DNA from: Clytia hemisphaerica
Taxonomy: Eukaryota > Cnidaria > Hydrozoa > Leptothecata > Clytiidae
DNA: 64,000 nt
Assembly: GCA_902728285.1 (NCBI GenBank)
Contig: CACVBU010000886.1
Location: forward strand, 179,315 to 243,314
Direction: 5' to 3'
Under the pieces are notes generated by a model. It was not told the DNA's origin, made no database searches, and was given only the letters and a program-made list of their open reading frames with translations. Positions 34,621 to 46,825 of this stretch are shown here, one piece after another. Both the position numbers and the translations under genes were made by a program. Numbering within the stretch: position 1 is the first letter of the stretch; every line of letters begins with the position of its first letter.

Positions 34621-37600
34621 ATGGACCTAATTTGCACGGTATGCGAGGGTTCAACTCAAGGAGCTCCTTCCTTCTTTTGTGACTTATGCCAGAAATGGTT
34701 TCATCATCAGTGCAATCTACCTTTCACGATTAAGCCACCGCAAGTTAGCGCGTGCGTAAACTGCAATTGCAATATATTCCCTTTCAGTATTTGTCACGAT
34801 ATCGATGACGAAAGTTTCAGGTTCAACTATTTTCATCCTTCTTTTTCTGATCTAACAACTATAGAAGAAATTCGAGAAACTAATTCAGAGTACAATTTAA
34901 ACACTATTGATTGTAGGTATCTAGATTGTGACGACTTTAACTTTGCTTTTTCTAATACATCTTCACACCTCTCTTTTCTTCACTTAAATATCTGCTCTTT
35001 ACCGAAACATTTTGATGAGTATAATAACCTCTTAGAAACATTAAATCACGAATTCAAAGTCTTAGGAATTTCGGAATCTAGGCTTACAGATTCGTCTATC
35101 CCACACAGGCTTGAGATAGATGGCTATAAATCATTCTTTACTAATACAAAGGCGAGTGCCGGCGGCACTGCCCTCTTCATTTCTGACAAGCTAAAATCCA
35201 AACCTAGAAAAGACCTTTCTAATCTTCTCAACTCAGAAAAGGAGCTTGAATCTACTTTTTGCGAACTCTTGTTTGAGAAGCAAGAAAATGTAATTGTTGG
35301 ATGTATCTATAAACATCCAACAATGAAAATCGAAACTTTTACAAACGACTTCTTCATTCCCTTCTTACAAAAAGCTAACAAGGAAAATAAGCGCCTTGTG
35401 CTTATGGGTGATTTTAATATCAACTTGCTAGAATGTGGTACCTCTCCACATGTAAATAACTTCGTAGACTCTCTTGAATCCTTTTTTCTTTTACCTAGTA
35501 TTTCTCTACCTACCAGAATCACTGATAGGTCTAGGACACTCATTGATAACATTTTCTTCACTCCTTCTAAATACAAACCTTTAACAGGAAATCTTCTTTC
35601 AGGTATTTCTGACCACTTGCCTCAATTTCTGATATTTGAGAATTTTCATTTTAACTCCTGCAAGGAAACAAAATATTACAGGAGATGGAAAAATTTTGAT
35701 AACAATAAATTCAAAGAATCCTTTTACAGAGTAGATTGGAATGACATCTTGCATTCTGACTCGGATAATATAGATCTTCTTTTTAACAGCTTTTTTGATC
35801 GAATGAATACCCTAATAGATATACACGCACCTCTGCAAAAACTCACCAATAAGCAAATTAAAAAGGGAGCTAAATCTTGGATAACTAAAGGCATTAAAAC
35901 CTCTATTGCTAAACGAGATCAACTCTTAAAGGCTTACACGCGAGAGAAGGACAATACTATTAAACACCAACTCCACATCAGATATAAATTTTACAGAAAT
36001 CAAATTGTTAAGCTCTGTAGAAGAAGTAAGAATAACCATTATAAAAAGTACTTTCAAACAAATATAAAGAACAGTAAAAATATCTGGAAAGGCGTATACG
36101 AATTGATCGAAAGTAAAAAATGCCGTAGTAGCACAACAATATCTCTAAATATTGACGGACAAGTAACATCTGATCCTAAAGTAACAAGCGAGGAATTGAA
36201 TAAATATTTTACTTCAATAGCCGATAAAATACGTCAAACTATAAATGTTAATAATGAGGAAGCGAACTTTCATCAAACTCTTGTAAATTCACCAATAAAT
36301 TCTCTGTTTTTCGAGGAGATACAAGCTGAGGAAATCGTAAAAATTATCAATGCTCTTAAACCTAAGGCAAATGGACCATTCAGCATTCCACCAAAAATCT
36401 TAAAATCGGTTCTTGGTGAGGTAGCTCAACTCCTTGCTAAAATTTTCAATTTATCAATACAGACAGGCAAGTTCATAACAACTCTTAAAGTAGCAAAAGT
36501 AATACCCGTGTATAAAAATAAAGGTTCCCCATACGATCCTAACAACTTTAGACCAATTTCGCTCCTCTCTAATATTGATAAAATTTTTGAAAAATTAATT
36601 AAATTCAGAGTTGTAAATTTTCTTAACATTAACAACAGCATCTTCAAAAACCAATTTGGATTCCGTAATAAACACTCTACTTCTCACGCATTAATAAATC
36701 TAACAGAAAAAATTCGGTCAAATATTGACAAAGGGTTGTATTCTTGCGGGGTATTCATTGATATTCAAAAAGCTTTCGATACAGTAGATCATGAAATTCT
36801 TCTATCAAAACTTCATCACTATGGCATACGTGGCGTTGCGAACCTCTGGTTTCGATCTTACCTGACTGAGAGGAAACAATATGTTTCAATTTCTGGGCAT
36901 GATTCCTCAAAACGATCTATCAGACACGGAGTCCCCCAGGGCTCTGTCCTAGGGCCTCTACTTTTTCTAATATATATAAATGACATTCCTGAAGCCATTC
37001 TGAATAGCGAAACAAACCTCTTTGCTGACGACACCTGTCTTCTCTCTTCCGATTCGAATCTAAATTCACTTGAGACGAAAGTGAATTCTGACTTAATCAG
37101 ACTCTCCTCTTGGCTTCGTGCCAACAAAATCTCTCTTAATACTACAAAAACTGAGGTTATCCTGTTTAGAAGTAAAAATAAACCTGTACCATATACAATG
37201 AATCTCAATCTTGATGGGCATGTCTTGAAATTTTCGAAATGTGTAAAATATCTTGGTCTTTTTCTCGATGAATGTCTAGCGTGGAATTTCCATTTTGATC
37301 ATTTATCCGCAAAACTTAGAAGGTCAAATGGCATTTTATCCAAACTGCGTCACTTTGTTCCACAGACCATTCTTAAAACTTTATACTATGCTATTTTTCA
37401 CTCTCATTTGTCATACGCAATAATCGTATGGGGGCAAAGTCTCACTCAAAACTCTAGAATAGGCAAACTTCAAAAAAGATGCGTGCGCATCTTGACTTTT
37501 TCAGATTTTAATGCAGAATCTGCTCCTCTTTTCATTAACCTGGATATTCCAACTTTGCCACATACTGTAACAAAGTTCAATATCCGACTCGTACATCAAA

Positions 37601-37857
37601 CTCTCACTAATCTTTCTCCTGAAGCTGTTACGAACATTTTAAACTTCAAAACTCTGTCTCATAATTATCTTACTAGAAATAACGAACTGAAACTTTTGGA
37701 GCGCCCAAAAGCCAAAACATTAAACTATGGATTGAAATCGATTAAGTACCAATCTCTTTTAAACTGGAACCAGCTAATATTACATACTAAAATCGATCTA
37801 CAACCATTATCTGGATATATGATCAAAAAAAAGATAAGCGAGTTCCTTCAAAATTGA
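34621..37857 (+). CDS. LINE ORF2p: PHD finger, AP endonuclease, reverse transcriptase
   Basis: 1078 residues, uninterrupted. The N-terminus is a complete C4HC3 PHD-type finger: C5, C8, C20, C23, H28, C31, C45, C48 with the usual aromatic WFH. An AP-like endonuclease follows (about 118-340): LNICSL, ISESRL, GGTALFI, MGDFNIN, SDHLP. The reverse transcriptase (about 600-870) shows FRPISLLS, QFGFRNKHSTSHA, IDIQKAFDTVDHEIL, GVPQGSVLGPLLFLIYINDI and the catalytic F801-A802-D803-D804. All catalytic blocks look intact, so with ORF1 this element could be active. PHD fingers read histone tails, so this one may steer integration (inference). Confidence 0.95.
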   Translation: MDLICTVCEGSTQGAPSFFCDLCQKWFHHQCNLPFTIKPPQVSACVNCNCNIFPFSICHDIDDESFRFNYFHPSFSDLTTIEEIRETNSEYNLNTIDCRYLDCDDFNFAFSNTSSHLSFLHLNICSLPKHFDEYNNLLETLNHEFKVLGISESRLTDSSIPHRLEIDGYKSFFTNTKASAGGTALFISDKLKSKPRKDLSNLLNSEKELESTFCELLFEKQENVIVGCIYKHPTMKIETFTNDFFIPFLQKANKENKRLVLMGDFNINLLECGTSPHVNNFVDSLESFFLLPSISLPTRITDRSRTLIDNIFFTPSKYKPLTGNLLSGISDHLPQFLIFENFHFNSCKETKYYRRWKNFDNNKFKESFYRVDWNDILHSDSDNIDLLFNSFFDRMNTLIDIHAPLQKLTNKQIKKGAKSWITKGIKTSIAKRDQLLKAYTREKDNTIKHQLHIRYKFYRNQIVKLCRRSKNNHYKKYFQTNIKNSKNIWKGVYELIESKKCRSSTTISLNIDGQVTSDPKVTSEELNKYFTSIADKIRQTINVNNEEANFHQTLVNSPINSLFFEEIQAEEIVKIINALKPKANGPFSIPPKILKSVLGEVAQLLAKIFNLSIQTGKFITTLKVAKVIPVYKNKGSPYDPNNFRPISLLSNIDKIFEKLIKFRVVNFLNINNSIFKNQFGFRNKHSTSHALINLTEKIRSNIDKGLYSCGVFIDIQKAFDTVDHEILLSKLHHYGIRGVANLWFRSYLTERKQYVSISGHDSSKRSIRHGVPQGSVLGPLLFLIYINDIPEAILNSETNLFADDTCLLSSDSNLNSLETKVNSDLIRLSSWLRANKISLNTTKTEVILFRSKNKPVPYTMNLNLDGHVLKFSKCVKYLGLFLDECLAWNFHFDHLSAKLRRSNGILSKLRHFVPQTILKTLYYAIFHSHLSYAIIVWGQSLTQNSRIGKLQKRCVRILTFSDFNAESAPLFINLDIPTLPHTVTKFNIRLVHQTLTNLSPEAVTNILNFKTLSHNYLTRNNELKLLERPKAKTLNYGLKSIKYQSLLNWNQLILHTKIDLQPLSGYMIKKKISEFLQN

Positions 37858-38364
37858 CCTCTTGCATACCAGAAAAATGAAAGTCCATATAGATATAGAA
37901 ATACTCTAATTTGATTTATTAAAACAAAAGATTACTTATATAACTATATTTTTTTTTGTCGATAGTTACGTTGAGTTTTTTTTTTTTTTTTTTTTTTTAC
38001 TTTGTTATTTGGAATATTGTTACTCGAATAGTTATATCAACCCCACAGAAAAAAAATCTGCGTCCAGGTAGCCATTCCATATGATTAGACGGAAACGTCT
38101 ATTGGATGGACTCCTGGCCTGCCTCCCCTCCCCTAATTTATACAAACTTAAATATGTAAATTTTTAATGACATGCAGGCGAATAAATAAGTTTTGAATTT
38201 GAATTGAATTGAGAAAATGATTATCAATTTCAAAGCTCACATATGTATGCGCCATTTTTGCTCCTTATGCGCATGCGTGCCCGGGAATCACCTTTTACAA
38301 AAAGTCAGCCTCGTGAAGTCAACTCCTTCAAAACAGTCTTTTTCACGTCGTCCTTCGAAGAAAC

Positions 38365-39407
38365 ATGGCTGAAGTAAAATCTGATGAAACTTTGACAAAA
38401 AAAACGTAAGTTTTAAGCTGAATCCATTGGAGTTTGATAATTTTCATTTAGAAAATATAATTGCTTGAAAAACTAACCAATTATTTTATATTTTTGGGCA
38501 TAAATTTTCCAAATTTCAAACCAAAACAAACAGGAATGCCTTTTGCCTTGATTGCTCTTGGATTTGGAAACAAATTGGATATCACTTCTTCGATTTAAAT
38601 GTGCAACTTTCTGGCTATTTATATACAATCTGAAGAAGGTAAAATGACACAAATTATTGTATATGTAAGCATTAATCAGGCATATGTTTTCACATTTTTA
38701 GCATCATGAAATGGGATGATAAGCACGATGTTTTGTTGGGGCATGAGCTCTTATTCATGAAGCCATATAATTTCAAACCTGGTACCAGAGATAGCGGTTC
38801 AGCTTGGACAGCAGTTGCAGAAGACTTAAGCAAGGTCACTGAGGTCAAGTTCGATGTGACACAGAAGTCAGTTCGAGACAGAACGAAGATCGCAATAAAC
38901 AACCACAAACGAAAAATGCGTCAACAAATAGCTGAATCTGGGTCAGTGGAAAATCCAACGGAAATGGACCAGGTATGGGAGGAGATAAGCTCTGAAATGC
39001 AAGAAACATCCGAGAAACATGAAGCCACATCCTCCAACAAGAAGAAAGAGGAAGACAAATATAAGGCTGATGCTGAAGCAATTCGTGCTACAGCTATGGA
39101 AACACATGCAGAAACAAGGAAGAGGAAAGCAGCTGACGATGGCAGCCCATCATCATCTAAAGGTAACCGCAATACTGGTACTGAGACATTTTCGTTTCTG
39201 ATGGCAAAACTTGAAACCGATAAGGAAACAAAGGACAAGGAACTAGAAATGAAGAAAATGACTATGGAACGTGAACAACAGCAATTACAACTTTTAATTG
39301 AACAACAGAAACAAATACAGGCAAATCAACAACAACAAAACCAAATTTCTTTACAACTTATTCAAGCTTTATCACAAATGAACAATAAAAACCCTTCAAA
39401 TAAATGA
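38365..39407 (+). CDS. Harbinger SANT/Myb-like accessory protein
   Basis: Two exons: 38365-38405 (MAEVKSDETLTKKT) and 38702-39407, spliced at GTAAGT/TTTTAG in phase 2. The N-terminal region (WDDKHDVLLGHELL ... GSAWTAVAEDL) is a Myb/SANT-like trihelix DNA-binding domain. The C-terminal part is a long charged then Gln-rich coiled coil (EREQQQLQLLIEQQKQ). In Harbinger elements this protein helps the transposase enter the nucleus and bind the TIRs. Undamaged here. Confidence 0.85.
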
Positions 39408-40097
39408 GTTGGTCCTTCTAATGACTTTACGTTGAATTTGGTGGTTCCTTTTTATGACTTTGTACGTTGAAATTGGCTGTGCTTTCTACGACTTCCATTG
39501 AAATTGGTGTTGCTTTTTATGACTTGACGTTTGGTGATGCATTTTTTATCACTCTATAATATTGAAGTTGATGTTGCTTATATGATTCTACGTTGAAATT
39601 TGTAAGTATTTGACATTTTGAAAAAGCAGGTTATTTTTTGTCTTGTTAAAAAATCAAAATTTATTTTTAATTTTAATTTATTTATTTTTAATAAAACTAT
39701 GGCAAATAGATTTTTTGTCTTGTTTTCTTTCGTTCTAAAGGAAAATTTGTCTCTATCTACTAGAAGGAATTTGACATTGAATGACTGATGAAAAGAATAA
39801 TTACAAGTGTATTTGCGTTCCCATTTGTTTATTTGAACTTCAAAGCTGAAAAAATTCATTCAAGTGAAGATATAAGTTGAGTATTTGTAATCAAAACTAC
39901 ATGAAAATAGGTATCAATAATTCTTAGTTCCTGTTTTGCATTCTTGTAGTCTTGTAAATACAGTATAAACCCATGCAATTAAATTAACAGTTAATATTTA
40001 TTTTTGTTTTTAAACAACATTGCTTTTATCCTTGTAAATAAAACACAACTATTTTAAAATATAATATACATTGCATATTTCATTACTGAAAATAATC

Positions 40098-41145
40098 CTA
40101 TACAGTAGGTGGATCTATCCTGAAATATGAGGAAGATTGGGAGCCATACATGCATGTTCTAGCATTTGTCAAAAGAGTGCAAACTATATACATTTTTCCA
40201 ATAGGGGAAAGTCCGATCTTTAAATTTCGCTTGAAGTCCATAAATTTAAAATAGTTCGTAATTTCACCAAACACCCATTCGACCCCAATTCTGCATTTGC
40301 TCATAGCAGTGTTATAATCTTTTTGATCTTGAGTAAGTTGTAACCCTTGAAAAGGTTTTTGTAGTTCTGGTCTCAAAGGATAAGCCAAGTCTCCATAGAT
40401 GCAAAGTGGGATTTGATTATTTCTTCTTTCTTCAAATTTGTCTCAAACGAGGTAATACGTTCGAATCAGCCAGCATTCCACTGTCATGCCTCCTTCCCTC
40501 AATAGGTCCAAATAGATTTGCTACCAAGCCATTAGGGGCAGCAATCGATTGAAATTTGTGTCCATTGTAAACAACTCTTTGTAATTGATTTGGTCTACAT
40601 ATAGGCCTGACTGTTCCGTCAACAAAACCCCAGCAATTATCTAACGGTGCACCAGCCTGATGTATAGCATTTGCAAAGTTTTGTAAATTAGCAGGAGAAA
40701 GCCATTGCTGATTGAAATCCGATAGTTTTTGATGATGCATGTTATAAACGAAGTTTGTAATGTCTCCTGTTATCATACATAATTGAGGCTCCGATCTGCC
40801 AAATCTAGGGACCATGTCACCAAATCTAATTGGATAAGAGAATCTTTTTAAAAGTATACATAAAGCTTCGATTCCATCGACATGAAGTCTATTTCTGCAG
40901 ATGAAAGTATCAGGGATTTGTAAAGCTTCTTTGAGCATATAAATATCATTTTTGAAAAATCTGAAATCTGCTTTGCTTTGGTCGTCTGTCAATTTGTCAA
41001 GATCAAAACCTTCATAAATCCAATATGGAAAGTCTGGATTCTTTGAACGATTGATATCGTACAATGCAGCAAATTGAAAATCATCAATCATGTCAAAGGC
41101 ATAACTTAGTACCAGAGCATTTCTCACATCTCTCAAAGCTGGCAT
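40098..41145 (-). pseudogene. Harbinger DDE transposase, one frameshift
   Basis: Start ATG at 41145. The first part (237 codons to 40432) contains CWGFVDGTVRPICRP (first catalytic Asp) and GPIEGRRHDSGML (second Asp). A single-base shift near 40,437 ends this frame; the protein continues in the next frame through YGDLAYPLRPEL to RIGVEWVFGEITNYF, which carries the catalytic Glu, and stops at 40098. All three catalytic residues survive, so only the frameshift inactivates it. An alternative, a sequencing error in the A-rich stretch, cannot be excluded. Confidence 0.85.
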
Positions 41146-41421
41146 TCTGCAAACATTGACTTGATTTTCCTGGAAATGGTTAAAAACTTGTGTTTTTCTT
41201 GGAATGAGTATTTTGGATGTTTTCTACGAAAACTTTTCTAAAAATGTAAACAAATATGGCGCATTATAATGGCGGGCTTTTTTTATCGTGGGAAAATAGA
41301 AGTCCTCGATGAAAAATTCGTAGGGAGATATAAAAGGAAGACGTTGTTAAAAGGACGCCGCTCGAAACCTTTGGTTCTCACGACGTCTTCTATAGCGGCG
41401 TCGTCGATTCGTAAGGTCCCT

Positions 41422-41856
41422 AGTAGTCCGACACTTTCTAGTCCGACAGTAAAAATGTCCGACGTTGGATTTGACGAATGCGTCAGTATTCCGACAACAA
41501 TTTTGTCCGACAACGAGTCCAAAATAACATATAAAACGAAATATGAATCGCCGAAGAGGAGGCACATCTTTTATAAGCAACCACGTGCTTATAAAAATCC
41601 AAAGTTTCGAATTTGAGGTTGGGCCCCTTAGGTTTTCAAGAGTCAAGAAATTGGATTTAGCTGTTTCTACGATACCCTTCTTTTGGCGGAGGGGGGGGGG
41701 AGCGGAATTAAAGTTTGAAAAACCCTTATTCAACATCGACACTCTAAAATCTTTCGTTTTCGGACAAAAGTGACGTCGGAAAAAAGACTCCTAAATTGTA
41801 AATATATCTTATAGATTCGGACTATTTTACTGTCGGACTAGAAAGTTTCGAACTAG
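41422..41856. mobile_element. Small TIR element with TCCGAC motif array
   Basis: TIRs of about 36 bp (core ACTTTCTAGTCCGACAGTAA) at 41,432 and, inverted, at about 41,835. The interior repeats TCCGAC/GTCGGA about eight times. The Harbinger element appears to have inserted at or next to its left end, sharing AGT. The frame at 41,269-41,616 crosses this junction and is chance. Confidence 0.6.
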
Positions 41857-42218
41857 TGACATGCACCCCTCACGTCAGGACAGTGGCACTTCATGGGTTA
41901 ACATGGCTGATTTGAATAATATTTTATTGAATTGTAAAATAATGTGTGTTTGATAGTATTTCGATTCCAAATTCTATATTGTTTTTAACTTTATGAAACG
42001 ACTGTCTTGAAATAATCACATAAACGTGATCATTTGCCTTAAAATTCGAAGACTCTTGAACTTAACAAAGTTACATTTTTGGAGCATTGAAACGAGACAA
42101 AAATATTTTGGAAAATTTTAGGAGTTTTATCCACATTGTTTTATGATCTAATATTCCATGGCTTTTTTCTCTTCTCAGGAAACAAAAACATAGAAAAAGA
42201 ATACACAAAATAGAATTC

Positions 42219-42747
42219 ATGATGCCTATTTGTGCCTTTTGTGGTGAACGAATTTCTCATGAATCATCAATCGATCACTTAATGAAACATAAAGCTGAGG
42301 ATGACGGGACTGCCGGCTGCCATAAATGTGACAAGCGATTTCGCGGAAATTATGAACATAATAAACATATTAAAGTTGCCCACGAAGGTTTAACATGGTA
42401 TTGTACGGATTGATCAATTCAAGTCTCAAAACGGGTTGAAGTACCATCAGAAATCAAAACACCTTTCTGGCGTACTACAAAAATGTTGTCATTGCGACTT
42501 AAGTTTTACAAGTAATCAAAAACAAATTCTCCATTAAAAAAAAGAACATTCAATTAATCAAGCATTGCAACAACCATTTCGTTTATCCCTGGACTTTGAA
42601 AAAGCATGAATCACGTTGTAAAAGTACACCAGGCAAAGACGTCAGAATATGGCTTTGCAGACACTGCTTAAAGAGACACAAAACACTTAAGTACAAAGAA
42701 CATCATGAAAGTAAATGTACGGTTAAAAGATATAACTATTTTTAGAA
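42219..42747 (+). pseudogene. Degenerate C2H2 zinc-finger gene fragment
   Basis: A frame from 42219 encodes CAFCGERISHESSIDHLMKH and CHKCDKRFRGNYEHNKHIKV, both C2H2-type, then stops after WYCTD. The coding signal continues in shifted frames: a block with FKSQNGLKYHQKSKH and CCHCDLSF, then WLCRHCLKRHKTLKYKEHHE ending at 42747. At least two frameshifts and a stop break it. It may be a host gene remnant or the N-terminal fingers of a transposon protein. Confidence 0.65.
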
Positions 42748-42749
42748 TG

Positions 42750-43488
42750 ATTTCACAATATGGTGACCAATACATGCCAGACATTGTCAGTTGTCTTAGT
42801 TATTCATCCTTGCAAATTTCTTTTTTTCTTGCATTTATAGAAATAATCAGTTTGTTATTTTGATGATTTATATTACGTTTTATATCCAGTATACTTGTAT
42901 CTTACCCTTTTTTATTGAAGTTGTGCAACTTGTTGAGAAAAAATATATGAGTTGTTGTACCTCCTAATTTTCACTTGCTAGCCACTCGCCTCTATTTTTT
43001 ACTTATTTGATATTTTTAGGCTAACTTCATTAGATAATTTTCACGCTATTCTGTATAATATTTACGTTAACTAATTCTTTTTATTTACCTTGATATTAAA
43101 ACATGGTTAAAAAAGAAATCCTGACGTCTTTACTCTTAGTTTGCTTTTTTAATCTCTTTTGCCACCAATAGATTTTGTATAAGTACGTGGGAAACCTTTT
43201 GAAACAAAATCCTGCCAAAAGCCTACATCACCTCGTCCGAGAGTGAAATTCTGCCATTTAATCAATTGGGACCATAAATACGAAAAGTTTCTAATAAATG
43301 GTCCAAAAGCTTTGAAAAGTTGCTGAGACAAAAAACCTTACCCTCCTCTGTGAAACCCTTCTCCAACAGTGCTTTCTTACAATGTGGATGGCCTCAGCGA
43401 GTAGAAACCCTACGATGAATCAAATTGGTACCAAGCCTTAGCTGGAAAGCTATGAAGTAATGTGAGGCTCCATTTCGTGTCTGCCGAT
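42750..43488. other. Non-coding, no feature seen
   Basis: AT-rich; short frames on both strands lack motifs. Confidence 0.4.
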
Positions 43489-45602
43489 AGAGTACTTTAA
43501 TGGGATAAATTTTCGCGGTGATTAATTTTCGCGGATTTTGCTGATTTGGGTTTCATCCGCGAAAATAAGTCCCATTGGAAATTTGAAAAAGGCCCATTCG
43601 CGAAAATTAGTTTCTGCGAAAAATTTGAAATTTTTTTGCAAACCGCAAAATTTCTATTTTTATCGTTTTTTATTTTTTTTCTACATGAGGGCACGCAACC
43701 CTCGAAAAAGGTCAAATCCTCGATATGCTTGTTAGCAAAAAATCGTTTTCCTCAAAATTTTCTTCACAAATTTACAAACTTGGAAAAGGTATTGGAAAAA
43801 TTTTTATCTATAGTGATCGCTTATTGTTAAAAGTTTTTCAATGCAAGAGGGTAATCCAACTGGCTTGAAATTAAACATCTAAAAGGATATGTAAGAAAAG
43901 GAGGGGAAACGGAAAACAAAAGAATTTATTTTCTTTATTCAGTTACTACGTTCATATTTTGTTTGTATTCCCTTTGTATTTCAAAAACAGTTTTGACATG
44001 AGAAACTAAAACTAATTTATTTTCAATTTAATTTTCTTATCCCGAATTTCTCTTCCGCTTTTTTCCCAAATAGGCTGTGAAAATTTAGCTCTGCACCATG
44101 GAAGTTCAAATTCAACTTTTGATAGTTGTAATACATATCTCCTCGCCCTATTCTAAAACACCCTCTTATTACTTGAAAAAAAAATTATTAATTTTCCTGG
44201 AAAAATTTTATTTCAATGTTTGGACCCTTTTCAAAATTTTAATTTAATCAGTTTTCTTTTTGCCGTCGGTGCGTGCGGTCGTGCTCTGAGAAACTGTTTT
44301 TTTTTTTAACTTTCGATCTCTCTTGACGAAAGTGTTTCTATAACAAAAAGATAAACATTACTATTTCCTTTGGCTAGAAATAGTAAACACAAAAACAAGT
44401 GGAAAGGTTTTTAGGACTTCTTGGCCCCTTGGGTCAAGAAACCCTAATCGACTCTTTGAGAAGCCCATCTTGGGTGATTGTCTCCTTGGTATTCATGTCC
44501 AAGGCCTCCTGTTCTGTTAGTGATCTGAATTCAACTATAAAGAATTCAGTGTGTTGTAATTTATAACAAACTATACCTATTTGAAAGTTAAAGCGGTACA
44601 ATAACTTTTCGTAAAAGATTACACGAAACAACCTTTTTATAAATAACTTCTTGAGTAGGCAAAGATTTGTTCTCAAACTTTGTACACTCTTTTCTTACAT
44701 AATAACAAAGTTATAGTATAATTTATAGCCAGTAACTCTTTGTAGTTACTGATTTAAAATTTTTGACACACGATTTTGAAACCGTTAACCTCAAATCGTA
44801 TAAAATTGCTTCTGGCAAGATATACATATATATTATAATTACTAGTACACAAAACCATAAAAATACTTTTATTTCTACTATATTTAATTGTTTCCCATAT
44901 ACTTTTCTGCTTTTTTGCAACGTTTTAGTTGTTTTTCATAAAAAAAATTAGCCTAAAAGTGTCTCAGACACTTTACAGAAAAATTGTTGAAAGTCGGTCT
45001 AGAACCCGGTTTGGCGCTACCAGTGCAGTCATATCATCAGATTTCGTTATTTTTGTGCATTGTTTTGGACCAGACTTCTGTCTTGGTCACTCAAGTTTAC
45101 TTCTGGATTACTTTCTCCTAAACTTATCTACATTACCTTTTCTATTACATACTTCTTCTTACTATGTCTAATAGTACAAAAAGAGGACCTACATCACCTC
45201 TCGAAGATGTAAGTCAGAGCATTGAAGATCTAAGAACTGACTTCATTACGCAGAAAAAACAAAAAGTCCACTTTGGTATTTCTAGAATCAAAAAACCTCG
45301 TTCAAACTCACAATCATCTTCCACCTCTTCCTCTTCTAAAAACACCAAAGAAAAACCTGCTGACTCTTCTGAAGAAAATGTTGTTCTGGAATCTGGCTTT
45401 GAAACGAATAGATCTAAACCCAATCCACTTATTCTTCAAGAACCACCAAAGAAGAAAAAGATCAAAGTCATTCTCCATGAACACAATTTTGAAAAACCTT
45501 ATAATCTAGTGGAATTAAACTCCCACGTCAAAAATTTTTCTTTCCTTTCTGCTAATGAAGCACACTCAAAAACCACTACTCTTATTTGTGAAATAGACAT
45601 TA

Positions 45603-46825
45603 GGGAGTGGTCAGAAAGTATCTACTAGGGGGGAGTGGAGGATATTTTGAAAAATCCCAAAATACTTTCGCACCCCCTCCCCTAGCCTGGAAAAAAAATT
45701 TCGAACCCCCCCTCATAAGGCCCAATATTTTTTCGCACCCCCCCCCCCCACTAGAAAAATTTTTACGCAAAAAAAGAATTCATACAGATGCGGTACAAAG
45801 AGTATTATTTGTTTGTATGACAGTGTTTATGTCAAAATTAGGTAAGGGAGATAGTTTAGCCCTGTAAAGTTGAGTATAGTCCTTTAGGAGATCTACCATT
45901 TTGATTGACGTTTACACCACGGGATTTTTTCCGTCGATTTCCATGGTTACGACGGAATTTCTCTGAAGTAAACAAAAGAAAAAAACCCGTGGTGTAAAAG
46001 TCAATCAAAATGGTAGATCTCCTATAGGAATAGTCCAGGGTTAAAATAAGAATCAATGAGTTATTTTCTCTGAGTTTCCCAAAGTTTTGGGAGAAAATTA
46101 CGGCTTATTTTCCCTGATACATAATCTCCCTACATTACAGAGGCATTACTCAAAATATCCTGAGGGGCCACCATGGTTGGCCCCGAAGGGAGAAAATTTT
46201 GAAGATCAGGTACTCGAGACCCTAAAATACAAGCTATTCTGTTGTTAAAAGGAGTCTGAAAATTTGAAATTTCCCTATAAACCTATATTTTCAGGTTTTC
46301 CAGGGTCTGTCAAAGCTCTGTGTATATATAATTTATAAGATATTAGTAGAGACTAAGGAGGCACAACCATGGTTTGCGCCGACGGGAGAAAATGTCGATG
46401 TTTTTCACCACCATTTTAGCTATAAGACACTTTGTTTTGTTAAATTTCATTCTAAAAAGTACTTTTTCAAACCACTCTGATGAGCTGTGAAAGCCACTAA
46501 TCTACTTCCCTCATTTAGCTCAATGCTAAAAACCCAAAAAGCAAGGCGATGATGCCCAAATAATGTTAGTATGACATGTACATATATCCAATAAAATAAA
46601 TTCTGAGTTGTCGGCCGTCAGGCCGAAAAATTTTTGAAATCTTGAAACGTAAAACTATGAAATTAGACTTCCTACATTTTCTCTTGAGTTGCCCAAAAGA
46701 TTTGGAACCCCCCCTAAACCCTCAAAAAAAAATTGAAACCCCCCCCCTAAACCCTCGAAAAAAATTTGGAACCCCCCCCTAGAATCCTCCACCCCCCCCC
46801 TAGTAGATACTTTCTGACCACTCCC
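45603..46825. mobile_element. Harbinger-type MITE, TSD TTA
   Basis: TTA at 45600-45602 and 46826-46828 flanks TIRs of about 40 bp beginning GGGAGTGGTCAGAAAGTATC. Removing it restores the reading frame of LINE ORF1 at this point. Interior is non-coding, with C- and G-runs near both ends (CCCCCCCTAGAA type) and a nested palindrome at 45,885-46,024. TTA duplication and G-rich ends suit PIF/Harbinger. Confidence 0.9.
45885..46024. mobile_element. Palindromic MITE, 39-bp TIRs, likely TA TSD
   Basis: TAGGAGATCTACCATTTTGA... at the left is mirrored at the right with one or two mismatches over 39 bases. Flanking TA on both sides could be a Tc1/mariner-type duplication. Third nesting level inside the LINE. 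Confidence 0.8.

Larger units (their letters stand above)
33504..38210 (+). mobile_element. Full-length CR1/L2-like LINE
   Basis: About 4.7 kb with both ORFs open and a 3' end in TGAATTGAATTGA-type repeats. A GAGAAAA direct repeat at 33497-33503 and 38211-38217 is the likely target-site duplication, placing the insertion in the left arm of the Harbinger element. A T-run of about 24 bp lies in the 3' UTR (about 37,976-37,999). Confidence 0.85.
33447..41421. mobile_element. PIF/Harbinger DNA transposon split by a LINE, 3-bp TSD AGT
   Basis: TIRs of about 44 bp (AGGGACCTTACGAATCG, then a GACGCCGCT word) lie at 33447 and 41421 and are flanked by AGT at 33444-33446 and 41422-41424. Removing the inserted LINE leaves about 3.27 kb, a usual Harbinger size. 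It carries a SANT/Myb-like gene on the plus strand and a converging transposase gene on the minus strand, the classic two-gene layout. The transposase has a frameshift. Confidence 0.85.

Noticed and set aside
41269..41616. 115-codon frame starting ATGGCGGGC
   Set aside because: It crosses the Harbinger end into a different element, so the frame is coincidental.
45607..45867. Frame in the MITE interior
   Set aside because: Lies within the C/G-run repeats of the TTA-TSD MITE; no motif.
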